Assembly: GCA_035290065.1 (NCBI GenBank)
Contig: DATDVD010000098.1
Span: 1 to 35,198, forward strand
Direction: 5' to 3'
Length of the DNA stretch: 35,198 nucleotides
Source of the DNA: DATDVD01 sp035290065
GTDB lineage: Bacteria; Pseudomonadota; Gammaproteobacteria; Coxiellales; Coxiellaceae
Positions 17,143-24,760 of the stretch are shown piece by piece. The notes under the pieces are model-generated. The model had not been told where the DNA came from. It made no database searches and saw only the letters and a program-made list of their open reading frames with translations. The translations under genes were made by a program, and so were the position numbers. Every line of letters begins with the position of its first letter. Position 1 is the first letter of the stretch.

Positions 17143-19506
17143 CTACTTACTTTTGTCCTCTTTCTTCTGCGCTTCTTCTTTTTTCAACGCAATGGCTTCT
17201 GTGACTTGGGTAGCAATCAACGCTAATTCATCCGGCGGCGTGGTAGGAAGAACAGGCGGCGGATACTTTGTGCCTTTTTGCATTTCACGCACCAAATCCA
17301 AGGCTTGATCCATCGATTTTTGAGGATTGGCCCCGCACAATCGTTCAATATACTCCAATTGATCCCGCACCTCGGTGCGATTTAATAAAGGCTGGCCAAA
17401 GGTTTGGGCATCGGGCGTAATCATATATTGCTGTACATGCTCACTGTGTGTCATTGGCAAGAAGATATCTAAATATCCTCCTTCAAAATTACTGACGGTT
17501 TCAGCTTCTGCCGTGGCCAAGTGAGGACTGGACACTTGAATTTCCCCCAATAAAGCCGCTGCCCTCTCTAAAGGCATGTCATACGGTTGTTGATGGAATC
17601 GATCGATAATTTGAGAGACTTCATCACCCATCGTATTCACACTTAAAAAATCACGGCCTCCATTTACCAACTCTTCGAAATTTTTAAATAAATTAACCGT
17701 TCGAATAATTTCCGGATCATTCGGCAAATCCACTTTTAAAAAATGATTTAATCGAAGTGTTTTCGCATGTTTAGGATCCGCATAAAATGTTCTAGCTCGC
17801 ACGATTTTAGATTTAAAGAGAATATGCATTTCACCTTCGGCTTGCTCTTTTAAATCTAATAAATCAATTCGGCTTCGTTTTTCTAATTTTGCGCCTTTAG
17901 CATCTTGATACGTTCCCAACACACTGCCTTGATCCACCGAAAAACTATCCACATGCGTTACGTAAGACTCACCGGCAGATTTCATAAAGAAATCCCACGT
18001 TTCCAACGGATCTTCTAGTTTCATACAAATTTTAATATTGGTGTTTGCACCAATGGACATCGCTTCTTCTTTTGAGGCTCTTTGAAATGCCGGCAAATCT
18101 TGTCCTGCAAATACTACTGAGAACCCCAGTGAACGTGCTTGCGCCGGCACCACGGCAAATCCTTTTACAGCATAATATCCATACTCATCCAAAATACATA
18201 AATAAGGCGTTCGTGAATTGGTGGGTTTACTTTGCACCAAATCCGCATATTCCCCTTCCACATGTTCGCCTAAACCAGACGCCATCATAACGCGCAAGGT
18301 GGCAATAATGACTTTACCTAAATTCGATAATTCATCGGGTGATTTTTCAAGAGCTGGCAATAATACGACTAAAATGCGGCGATTTAATACCACATCTTTT
18401 AAATCCACTTCGGCCAACTTTGTTCGCATAATATGGCCATAGGTATCCGCTAACGACGTAAATACCCGTGTTAACTGCATCGTAATAAATCCGTGCTGCT
18501 CCAATACTTGAGAAACTTGTTGGCCTTTTTTCTCCTGATTATAACCGGGCAAGTTATAAACATAGTTACGAATGGGCTCCATTACTGTTTCGGGCAATCC
18601 TTCCAAGCTAATGGTATCCGCTCCATCACGAATAAAGGCATTATCCATCACCATGGCTTCTAACCGATTTAAATGGAAATAATTACGAATCGTGTTCGCA
18701 TCTAATAAAATATGGCCCGCATCGCGCATTGCCACCAACACTTTCATCAATGCTTCGACGAATGCAATCGCACGGCCTTTCCACATATCTCCATCCGGCG
18801 TGGCCGAGCTAGAATCCATCATGCTCACAATTAATTGCGATAACATACTGGAAGAGCCTCGACCAAACGGGTTAATGGTATTGGATAATCGTTTTTCTTG
18901 CGGGCCAATAATATCCTTACCACCCGTCATAAAGTTAATTAGCAGTAAATCATCGTCACGCCCCATCGTGCGGACCATGCTAAACACTTTAGAAAAAAGT
19001 GAGTTATCACCTTTACCGTCCACATAAATAAAACCACTGGATTGCAACAACGCATTGTACGCAAGCGATACCAACATTTCCGTTTTACCGGAACCGGTTG
19101 ATCCAAAAATCAATACGTGGGTTCGCATGTCTTCATTGGAAAACCACAATTCTTCTTCGGTTTTAATTTCATTACCAAAGAAATAAATTCCACGCGCCAT
19201 CCGCGGTTTTTTGCTGCCTGGTATAAGATCATTTGGATCTTTTAAATGAGAACGCATGGGCAAGCGAAAAGGCAATTTCGCTTTTCGAAAATAGCAATAA
19301 AGAAAGAAGAAGATACCGGATATCAATAACACATCCGATAACCACGGCAATAGAAACGCAGAAACTGCCCAACAAAATAAAAGACCTGCCACGCCTCGAG
19401 GATTTTTTAAAAAATCCCCAATACGCTGGCCGAGCGTACGGGTATCCCGAATAATCTGGGAATAATTCTGTTCCTGATGACTTTCTAATCCTCTAAGGCC
19501 TGCCAT
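17143..19506 (-). CDS. icmO: IcmO/DotL, type IV coupling protein
   Basis: DotL (IcmO) is the VirD4-type coupling ATPase that receives substrates and binds IcmS-IcmW through its C-terminal region. From the ATG at 19506 it has 787 residues, matching Legionella DotL (783). Two membrane segments lie at about 38-80, Walker A GSTGSGKT at about 134-141, and the Walker B-like CILDEYGYY at about 445-455. The charged C-terminal tail (EEAQKKEDKSK) lies beyond the ATPase domain. The open frame runs 38 codons further upstream inside icmP, but that part is Cys-rich, unlike the family, and is out-of-frame icmP sequence. The start overlaps icmP by 22 nt. Confidence 0.96.
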   Translation of the reverse strand: MAGLRGLESHQEQNYSQIIRDTRTLGQRIGDFLKNPRGVAGLLFCWAVSAFLLPWLSDVLLISGIFFFLYCYFRKAKLPFRLPMRSHLKDPNDLIPGSKKPRMARGIYFFGNEIKTEEELWFSNEDMRTHVLIFGSTGSGKTEMLVSLAYNALLQSSGFIYVDGKGDNSLFSKVFSMVRTMGRDDDLLLINFMTGGKDIIGPQEKRLSNTINPFGRGSSSMLSQLIVSMMDSSSATPDGDMWKGRAIAFVEALMKVLVAMRDAGHILLDANTIRNYFHLNRLEAMVMDNAFIRDGADTISLEGLPETVMEPIRNYVYNLPGYNQEKKGQQVSQVLEQHGFITMQLTRVFTSLADTYGHIMRTKLAEVDLKDVVLNRRILVVLLPALEKSPDELSNLGKVIIATLRVMMASGLGEHVEGEYADLVQSKPTNSRTPYLCILDEYGYYAVKGFAVVPAQARSLGFSVVFAGQDLPAFQRASKEEAMSIGANTNIKICMKLEDPLETWDFFMKSAGESYVTHVDSFSVDQGSVLGTYQDAKGAKLEKRSRIDLLDLKEQAEGEMHILFKSKIVRARTFYADPKHAKTLRLNHFLKVDLPNDPEIIRTVNLFKNFEELVNGGRDFLSVNTMGDEVSQIIDRFHQQPYDMPLERAAALLGEIQVSSPHLATAEAETVSNFEGGYLDIFLPMTHSEHVQQYMITPDAQTFGQPLLNRTEVRDQLEYIERLCGANPQKSMDQALDLVREMQKGTKYPPPVLPTTPPDELALIATQVTEAIALKKEEAQKKEDKSK

Positions 19507-20648
19507 CGATCTCTCGCATCTATGTATAAAATATCCGCAACACAGTTCTCTAACGCAATCACCGCCTCTTTTACCGTCGGTACTCGTAAAGCACACGCAT
19601 AGCGTTTTTCCGCCAACCAATGCGCATAAGCACCCGCCACTTCAATCACTGCCGTTTGGCGCCCTACCGTATTTAACATATACCACAACCGTCGATCCAA
19701 TGGCTTTAACCATAAAAACTCGGAGGTGGCCAATACACCGTCACTGCGTGCAATTTCTAATAAAGAAGCCATAAAAGTGGTGACATACCCATGGCGAGGC
19801 AATAAAAATCGGACAATGCGAGAGTTTTGGTATTTGACTAATTGAGAAACCACTCCTGTAAAATCTAGTTTTCCACTGTTAGCCGATCCTGAAATTTGAT
19901 CAACTAAACGATGAGCAATATCATGCTCACGCTCTGCTTTCGCAATAAAAATCACTATTAACGCTTGTACATAAATAGGTAACTGTTGAAGATTTCGCCA
20001 AAAGGGGCCTAATTGTAAAGCAAATACTCGATGGGCACGTGCTTTGCGAACCACCCATTTTTTCTTATTATTTTTATCATCAATCGCTTTAATTAAGTCG
20101 TATTTTTTACAAAAATCTAACGGTGTTTGAGCCATAGCCCATGAGCCAGTATCTAAATTTTCTTTTACTAAATCCAATTTTAAAATAGGCGCGATTTGTG
20201 GCCAGTTGACAGCCTCCACCATTTTTAATGTTTTCATGGTGTAAACATTTTGAAAACGAGCGGTGTTATGACGAAATAACAACCAACCTCCTAATATTCC
20301 CATCACTGCCATAACAGGAAAACGCAACCAAAGCCCAATGCTATTGCTTAATAATTCCACATCTTGGAAGGTTACTTCTTTCCAGGTGGTGGTAGCCATG
20401 TAATGTTCCCAATACGTAAGGCTATTAAGATTAAGCAGAGGAAGGTGAACAGATGCAGCCGCAACATTTATTAAGGTCGCACACCATCGAATGGCCACAA
20501 TTTCATAATAACGAATATGGAAAAGAATGGTGATAATTTTTTCTTTTTCTAACAACCATAGAACCACACCCGCAATAACGAGCATGATCAAAATCCAAAA
20601 GAAATTGGCCGTCTGATCCGTGGGGGCATTTTGAGGGGGTTGTCTCAT
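19485..20648 (-). CDS. icmP: IcmP/DotM, coupling-complex protein
   Basis: DotM (IcmP) is the inner-membrane partner of DotL in the coupling complex and can bind acidic Glu-rich motifs of substrates. The 387-residue protein is close to Legionella DotM (about 376). It has membrane segments at about 14-33 and 105-125, possibly another near 50-70, then a large cytoplasmic domain (about 150-387) with the conserved RKARAHRVFALQLGPFW stretch. The ATG at 20648 is the first of the frame. It overlaps icmO and is separated from icmQ by 138 nt containing an inverted repeat. Confidence 0.94.
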   Translation of the reverse strand: MRQPPQNAPTDQTANFFWILIMLVIAGVVLWLLEKEKIITILFHIRYYEIVAIRWCATLINVAAASVHLPLLNLNSLTYWEHYMATTTWKEVTFQDVELLSNSIGLWLRFPVMAVMGILGGWLLFRHNTARFQNVYTMKTLKMVEAVNWPQIAPILKLDLVKENLDTGSWAMAQTPLDFCKKYDLIKAIDDKNNKKKWVVRKARAHRVFALQLGPFWRNLQQLPIYVQALIVIFIAKAEREHDIAHRLVDQISGSANSGKLDFTGVVSQLVKYQNSRIVRFLLPRHGYVTTFMASLLEIARSDGVLATSEFLWLKPLDRRLWYMLNTVGRQTAVIEVAGAYAHWLAEKRYACALRVPTVKEAVIALENCVADILYIDARDRWQALED

Positions 20649-20665
20649 GCTCGTTTTATTCCGTC

Positions 20666-20753
20666 CGTAGCTTGAATTGAGCCTAGCGAAAATCCAAGTT
20701 TCAAAGCTATCCAGTAATAACCTGGGTTTTTGCTACGCTCAAACCAGGCTACG
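20666..20753. repeat. Imperfect inverted repeat between icmQ and icmP
   Basis: Two arms of about 35 bp, 20666-20701 (starting CGTAGCTTGAATTGAGC) and 20719-20753 (ending CAAACCAGGCTACG), are imperfect reverse complements of each other with a 17-bp spacer. A piece of the same sequence, CCAGGCTACGTT, recurs at 21945-21956 next to the icmX stop. The right arm contains its own small hairpin (CCTGGTTT/AAACCCAGG). Confidence 0.7.
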
Positions 20754-20786
20754 TTAATTTATTAATTGTAGCACAGGGTAATGTAT

Positions 20787-21476
20787 TCACTCTATCAGCC
20801 TTCCGCGATCAAATCGATAACGCTGACCGAGATGCACAAACTCTACAATCCCTTCCGCTTGAATGGCACCTTCTTTTAAAGTGAGCAAGGGCTGATCCAG
20901 TCGATCGACCACCGTCCCCGTATAACTGCTGGGTGCTAAAATATCCTGCTTACGTATCGCTACCACCACATACGAATCCGCACTGGGATCTGCTTTAGAA
21001 CGAATCAAGCGCTGGACCGATTCTTCTTTCTCATACACGGGTCTGCCTTGTACATAGCGCGGTAAATTTTTTAACAGACGTTCCCAGGATTTTAAATCGT
21101 GCCCCCCGGCCAGATATAAAGAAATATAAACCGCTTGTTGGCTTTCTCGTAACTGCTCGAGTGGATTTTTAGCCGCTTGATCGCTGCCTGTCGCAGCAGT
21201 AGCCGCTAAAATTTCTTCTTTGAGTTTTCGAATCGGTTTAATGGTATTGCGCAAAAATAACGATGTATCCCAATCACCTGCCTCCAGGATTCTATTGATA
21301 ATAGTGAGGATGCCGGTACTGACTTTCTGGCTTAATTCGTTATCTTTGCGGGGGGAGTTATAAAATTCATGCGAAAGCTGATCCAGCACTTCTTCTTCGC
21401 GCTGGAGCACCGTCAATAACGTTTCTTTGTTTTTTAAATCTGCTTCTCTATCGCGTGAAGCTTTATCAAAACTCAT
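20787..21476 (-). CDS. icmQ: IcmQ, membrane-active accessory protein
   Basis: IcmQ is a cytoplasmic protein that can insert in membranes and is held in check by IcmR in Legionella; its C-terminal domain has an ADP-ribosyltransferase-like fold that binds NAD. The family region begins about residue 50: the N-terminal helical part (about 50-115, around ILEAGDWDTSLFLRNTIKPI) and the C-terminal domain (about 125-229) with QQAVYISLYLAGGHDLKSWE, LPRYVQGRPVYEKEE and RFVH-like FVHLGQRYRFDRGRL. The N-terminus is about 35 residues longer than in Legionella IcmQ (191). The ATG at 21476 is used; an in-frame GTG lies two codons upstream. The next upstream gene is the candidate IcmR equivalent. Confidence 0.95.
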   Translation of the reverse strand: MSFDKASRDREADLKNKETLLTVLQREEEVLDQLSHEFYNSPRKDNELSQKVSTGILTIINRILEAGDWDTSLFLRNTIKPIRKLKEEILAATAATGSDQAAKNPLEQLRESQQAVYISLYLAGGHDLKSWERLLKNLPRYVQGRPVYEKEESVQRLIRSKADPSADSYVVVAIRKQDILAPSSYTGTVVDRLDQPLLTLKEGAIQAEGIVEFVHLGQRYRFDRGRLIE

Positions 21477-21574
21477 GGACACGGCCGTTCACGCTCCCTG
21501 TAAACCATTCGTTATTTAAAGAGTCATGGTACTTTAATAAAAGAAGAATAAACAGCCCTTATCAGAATGAAAAA

Positions 21575-21802
21575 TTAACCACCGAATCGAGGCGAAACAG
21601 GAGAGGTATCCGAACCTTTCTTACCACCCCCTGGGGCTTGCGCTGCAGCAGTTTTAGCAGCCGCCGCAAAAAGCCAACCTGCTGCATGAGCCTTAGCATG
21701 AGGAGTCATGGCATGAGCAGCAGCCAAAAGAGCGCCCATATCCTGAGCCATCTTAGTGCTTAGCTCTGATATACGTGGACCAGGATTGGAAGAGGTAGTC
21801 AT
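21575..21802 (-). CDS. Candidate IcmR functional homologue (FIR-type)
   Basis: This 75-residue protein matches no family I can recognise, but it sits just upstream of icmQ, where Legionella has icmR and related genera have unrelated FIR genes whose products bind IcmQ. It has a polar N-terminus, an Ala/His-rich segment predicted to be helical (about 10-55, around LSTKMAQDMGALLAAAHAM and AGWLFAAAAKTAAA), and a Gly/Ser/Pro-rich tail. AGGAA stands 7 nt before the ATG. It has a strong PmrA-type promoter and 98 nt separate it from the icmQ ATG without a clear terminator. Role by position only. Confidence 0.75.
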   Translation of the reverse strand: MTTSSNPGPRISELSTKMAQDMGALLAAAHAMTPHAKAHAAGWLFAAAAKTAAAQAPGGGKKGSDTSPVSPRFGG

Positions 21803-21841
21803 ATATGTTTCCTATCTGTATCTTATTATGGAGATAGTCCT

Positions 21842-21874
21842 ATTATACCTAAAAAAACTTAAGGAAACCTTAAG
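21842..21874 (-). promoter_or_regulatory. PmrA-type promoter of the FIR candidate-icmQ operon
   Basis: On the minus strand CTTAA-N6-CTTAA (21874 down to 21859) is a perfect direct repeat, followed 11 nt later by TATAAT (21847 down to 21842). The 16-bp core and spacing are almost identical to those of the Ala-rich orphan promoter near 5325. Confidence 0.8.
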
Positions 21875-21927
21875 AAAAACAGTATTCTTATTATTCTTTA
21901 CTAAAAATCAATAGATTAAAGTAAGCG

Positions 21928-21946
21928 GGGGAAACTTGAGTTCCCC
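21928..21946. terminator. Weak hairpin after icmX
   Basis: GGGGAA and TTCCCC form a 6-bp stem with a 7-nt loop 14 nt past the icmX stop. No U-run follows on the icmX strand, so termination is uncertain. It is joined to a fragment of the repeat seen at 20719-20753. Confidence 0.35.
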
Positions 21947-21959
21947 AGGCTACGTTGAT

Positions 21960-23120
21960 TTAAGAACCTAAATCCGAACCCATAGTTTGAGCTTGGCTCG
22001 ATGGTTGTCCAACTGCTTGATCTACCGCCGTTTTTACATTTTGTGACTGCGCCTGGAGGGCTTGTTGCATTTGCGCGCTCATCGTTAATTGAAGCGCCGA
22101 CATGGTAGCGAGCATCCGTTCATTATCCATATGAATTTGTTGAAGTTTTGCCAATATTTCGGCATTAATCAATACATTCTCTCGCTCAACCGTAGCAGGG
22201 GGAGCCGATTGTATTCCTTTGTACCAATTAGGATTATTGGTACGCCAGGTGGCTTCATAGGCTTCCACTTGTAAGGGGGAAGCATCAGGCGTCGAAGTCC
22301 ACGTTTTACCATCCGAGCCTAACACTTGAATCCCTGTCTGTTGCCCTAACCCTTTTACCACCGTGCGTTCGGCCATCAGTTGACTAAAGTTATTAATCGC
22401 CACCGAACGCTGCGCGATAAAACTTCGCACCGCATTTTGATACATTTGATAGGCCGGGGTTTGTTCAAACTGCATTAACGCATCTTTATTGGTAGAAATT
22501 TGAATTAAGCGATTTAAACCAATGCTGGGATCAATTAAGGGTTGATACACTTGCCCCAAATATCCCACATAATATTGTGCCGATTGTTGTGCCTGAGTGG
22601 TGGTATACGCCAGCGGATCCACTAAGGAACCAAAATTAAAATAGGTGTTATTTTGCGTAATATCGGGCGGCGTTGAAAAGAAACTGCTTCCTTGTTTTGG
22701 CAGAATAGAATCGCCCGCCAACACTCCGATAGAATAATTCGCGATTAAATTGGGGGGTTGTTGCGCAGGCGGATTGGTCACTTGACCAAAAGGTGCCAAT
22801 TGCGCTTGAATTTGATTCAACGTATTTTGATCCGCAGTGGCACTCACTTGCTGCTTAATCGCCGCATTATTTTGATTGGTCTGTGCTACTCCCGCTATAT
22901 TTTGATCAACCTGATACACCGCGTCAGTTACCGTTTTAACCGTGCCATCAACTAACGCTTTCATTTCTTGCGCTAATCCTTGAATGGCCTGAAGAATGGC
23001 ATCATCCCCCGGATCGGTGCCTTGGGCAAAGGCCAAAGAACCCCAGCTTAAACCTGCGCACACCATTAATACGCTTAACTTAGAGCGTTTAAAGGAAAAA
23101 CGTCGCTTTGTAGATGTCAT
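21960..23120 (-). CDS. icmX: IcmX, periplasmic Dot/Icm protein
   Basis: IcmX is an exported protein needed for Dot/Icm function and seen at the periplasmic plug of the complex. From the ATG at 23120 the protein has 386 residues, with a signal peptide ending LAFAQGTD (about residue 33), a Gln/Ala/Asn-rich helical part (about 40-110), and a Tyr-rich domain (around PDITQNNTYFNFGSLVDPLAY) followed by a long helical C-terminus. The ATG at 23120 is preceded by GAAGAGG at 8 nt; the earlier frame start at 23141 lies inside the upstream gene's stop and lacks a site. Legionella IcmX is longer (about 466). Confidence 0.9.
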   Translation of the reverse strand: MTSTKRRFSFKRSKLSVLMVCAGLSWGSLAFAQGTDPGDDAILQAIQGLAQEMKALVDGTVKTVTDAVYQVDQNIAGVAQTNQNNAAIKQQVSATADQNTLNQIQAQLAPFGQVTNPPAQQPPNLIANYSIGVLAGDSILPKQGSSFFSTPPDITQNNTYFNFGSLVDPLAYTTTQAQQSAQYYVGYLGQVYQPLIDPSIGLNRLIQISTNKDALMQFEQTPAYQMYQNAVRSFIAQRSVAINNFSQLMAERTVVKGLGQQTGIQVLGSDGKTWTSTPDASPLQVEAYEATWRTNNPNWYKGIQSAPPATVERENVLINAEILAKLQQIHMDNERMLATMSALQLTMSAQMQQALQAQSQNVKTAVDQAVGQPSSQAQTMGSDLGS

Positions 23121-23140
23121 AATCAAAACCTCTTCTCTCA

Positions 23141-23569
23141 TCAGACGGACGGTCCACCTGCATTATAGTAATTACATTGATAATCAATTTGCGTTAACAC
23201 ATTGGCCGCTTGGGTAATCGCTTGCATTTGGCTTAGTAAACTATCAGTACTTGATACATAGGCCTGTGCAATTAAATTGTTGCTGACACACGCTTGTAAC
23301 GTAGGGGCGATGCTGGAGCATTTACTTTGGCTCATAGAACTCGGCGCCGCTTGCGCCAGTTGTACGCACAGCGCAGGATTAATATCCGCATGGGCTGTCG
23401 TGTAAATAAAACCGGTCATCACCACACCTAACAGAAAATAATAAATCACTCTCTGTAGGGGCAGACCGTGGTCTGCCCGAGATCTTGCGCGGAATTTTGC
23501 CCGGTATTCTTGGGCAGACCACGGTCTGCCCCTACGGGTGGAAGTGGTGTTAAATGGTAATTTATTCAT
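23141..23569 (-). CDS. Small exported Cys protein with in-frame palindromic element
   Basis: I do not recognise this 142-residue protein. The ATG at 23569 has GAGGA upstream and overlaps the icmW stop. Residues 12-38 are encoded by an inserted palindromic repeat and contain seven Arg. Behind them is a signal peptide (about 41-61, ending TTAHA), and the mature part of about 80 residues holds four cysteines (NPALC, SKC, QAC, YQC), fit for two disulfides in the periplasm. A GTG at 23449 could start translation after the repeat but has only a poor ribosome binding site. It lies inside the icmW-icmX transcript, so an envelope role with IcmX is plausible. Confidence 0.8.
   Translation of the reverse strand: MNKLPFNTTSTRRGRPWSAQEYRAKFRARSRADHGLPLQRVIYYFLLGVVMTGFIYTTAHADINPALCVQLAQAAPSSMSQSKCSSIAPTLQACVSNNLIAQAYVSSTDSLLSQMQAITQAANVLTQIDYQCNYYNAGGPSV
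23455..23535. repeat. Palindromic element, in-frame intragenic copy
   Basis: This 81-bp element has perfect 24-bp inverted termini, starting GTAGGGGCAGACC, each itself palindromic (GGGCAGACC-GT-GGTCTGCCC), around a 33-bp core. It lies wholly inside the small exported protein gene, reads through without a stop, and its length is a multiple of three, so it adds 27 residues. The same termini occur in the intergenic copy at 17052-17129. Confidence 0.9.
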
Positions 23570-24014
23570 GGTCACTTTCCTCAAGTGCTTTAGTAATTAA
23601 TTGAAATCGATCTTTTCCAAACACACGGCTAATCAGTCGCAGCCGTTCAAATACAATGTTTCGTTTTAAGAAAATACCACTCATGTCTTCTTCCGATTTG
23701 GTATTTTCTTCGGCGAACATTAAAATCTTAGCCGCCGCACCGGGATACGCCATATCCAAGCACATCAATAAGCGTAAACCCCGACCTGTTTTTAAATTAC
23801 CGACTAGCTCGACAATGCTTTCTTCTTGCCCTATTTCAATGGAGCCCAAGTTATCCAATACCTCGCCTAATTTTTTTAGGCTGGTTTCTAAGGCATCACT
23901 TCCGTCCGGGGTCCAGTCTTCTACCCCTTCCATAAAAGTAATTACCCGGTAAATGGTGGGGTCTTGATACGCCTGCCAGAACTCATGGACAGCTTTGTGG
24001 CTTAAATCGGGCAT
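23562..24014 (-). CDS. icmW: IcmW, type IV substrate chaperone
   Basis: IcmW is a small acidic cytoplasmic chaperone that pairs with IcmS, binds the DotL C-terminus and helps recruit effectors. The 150-residue length equals that of Legionella IcmW (151), and the sequence is strongly family-like, for example around VHEFWQAYQDPTIYRVITFM at 9-28 and KTGRGLRLLMCLDMAYPGAA at about 73-92. A GAGAGGA ribosome binding site precedes the ATG. It is first in a transcript with the exported Cys protein gene and icmX, divergent from icmV-dotA, as in Legionella. Confidence 0.96.
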   Translation of the reverse strand: MPDLSHKAVHEFWQAYQDPTIYRVITFMEGVEDWTPDGSDALETSLKKLGEVLDNLGSIEIGQEESIVELVGNLKTGRGLRLLMCLDMAYPGAAAKILMFAEENTKSEEDMSGIFLKRNIVFERLRLISRVFGKDRFQLITKALEESDHE

Positions 24015-24035
24015 TGGTTCCTCTCGTTAACGTTA

Positions 24036-24068
24036 AGAATAGCTTAAAAACCTTAAGGAAACATTAAA
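24036..24068 (-). promoter_or_regulatory. PmrA-type promoter of icmW
   Basis: On the minus strand TTTAA-N6-CTTAA (24068 down to 24053) is followed 11 nt later by TATTCT (24041 down to 24036), a weaker -10 at exactly the position seen at other sites. The ATG is 21 nt further on. Confidence 0.7.
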
Positions 24069-24107
24069 AAGTGATCTATTTTGTACAAAAAGTGTCCTAT
24101 TTTTAGG
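24066..24107. promoter_or_regulatory. 21-bp direct repeat in the icmW/icmV gap
   Basis: AAAAAGTG-N2-CTATTTT occurs twice at a spacing of 21 bp (starting 24066 and 24087), two helical turns apart. A partial inverted copy (CACTTTTTT) follows at 24120. The first copy touches the icmW PmrA-type box. It looks like a binding site for another regulator; no protein can be named. Confidence 0.4.
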
Positions 24108-24181
24108 TGAGCTGCGCCCACTTTTTTAATCTAATCTTTTGAATTTATTGGGATTTACTCACTTCCTGTGGTGGCTAGAAA

Positions 24182-24214
24182 TTTAAGGCTTCCTTAAGGT
24201 TTTAGTGATAGGAT
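24182..24214 (+). promoter_or_regulatory. PmrA-type promoter of icmV-dotA
   Basis: TTTAA-N6-CTTAA (24182-24197) is followed 11 nt later by TAGGAT (24209-24214). A second CTTAA half-site with the same GGTTTT flank at 24236-24240 stands 10 nt before TATACT (24251-24256), which may be a second, closer start. The ATG of icmV is at 24290. Confidence 0.7.
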
Positions 24215-24289
24215 GGCTATTGTCGCTCAATAAATCTTAAGGTTTTTAACTATACTACTATTCTATAACAAAAAAGTGGAGATTACGAA

Positions 24290-24760
24290 ATGGGATTACG
24301 GGATGGCTTAAAAAACTCCTTCAAAGACGGCGCACTCTCCCCCTTTAATGTGTCCCGATGGATTGGAACGGATAATATTAAAGCGTCTAGCCGTACCGTT
24401 CAGGATCTTTATAAAGATCTCTACAAAAAAGAACTGGTAGGCAGCGGTGTCAAAAAAGAAACTTTTGAAGAAGCGATGATTCGCTTAGGCCTGACCGAAG
24501 CTGATATTCAAAAACGAATGGCATTAAGCCGAAAACGACTCGTGATTTATGCCCTATTCGGAGTGTTTACGGTGGGGTATATGATTTATTTGTTCGCTAT
24601 TCACCAATTCAGTGCCAGTTTTCTGTGCTTGATCATTTTATTATTATTGTTGACCTACTGCTTTAAAGAACACTTTCAGTATTATCAAATGAAACGTCGG
24701 AAATTAGGATGTTCAATTAAAGAATGGCTTAGAGATTTATTTCGAGGTAATGCACAATGA
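24290..24760 (+). CDS. icmV: IcmV, inner-membrane protein
   Basis: IcmV is a small inner-membrane Dot/Icm protein of unknown exact role. The 156-residue product is close to Legionella IcmV (151), with a charged cytoplasmic N-terminal half (containing FNVSRWIGTDNIKASSRTVQ at about 24-43) and two membrane segments at about 83-102 and 105-125. GTGGAGA precedes the ATG. Its stop overlaps the dotA start as ATGA, so the two are coupled. Confidence 0.93.
   Translation: MGLRDGLKNSFKDGALSPFNVSRWIGTDNIKASSRTVQDLYKDLYKKELVGSGVKKETFEEAMIRLGLTEADIQKRMALSRKRLVIYALFGVFTVGYMIYLFAIHQFSASFLCLIILLLLLTYCFKEHFQYYQMKRRKLGCSIKEWLRDLFRGNAQ

Noticed and set aside
19507..19620. Upstream extension of icmO by 38 codons.
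   Set aside because: It lies within icmP, is Cys-rich and unlike DotL; the ATG at 19506 gives the family's usual length.
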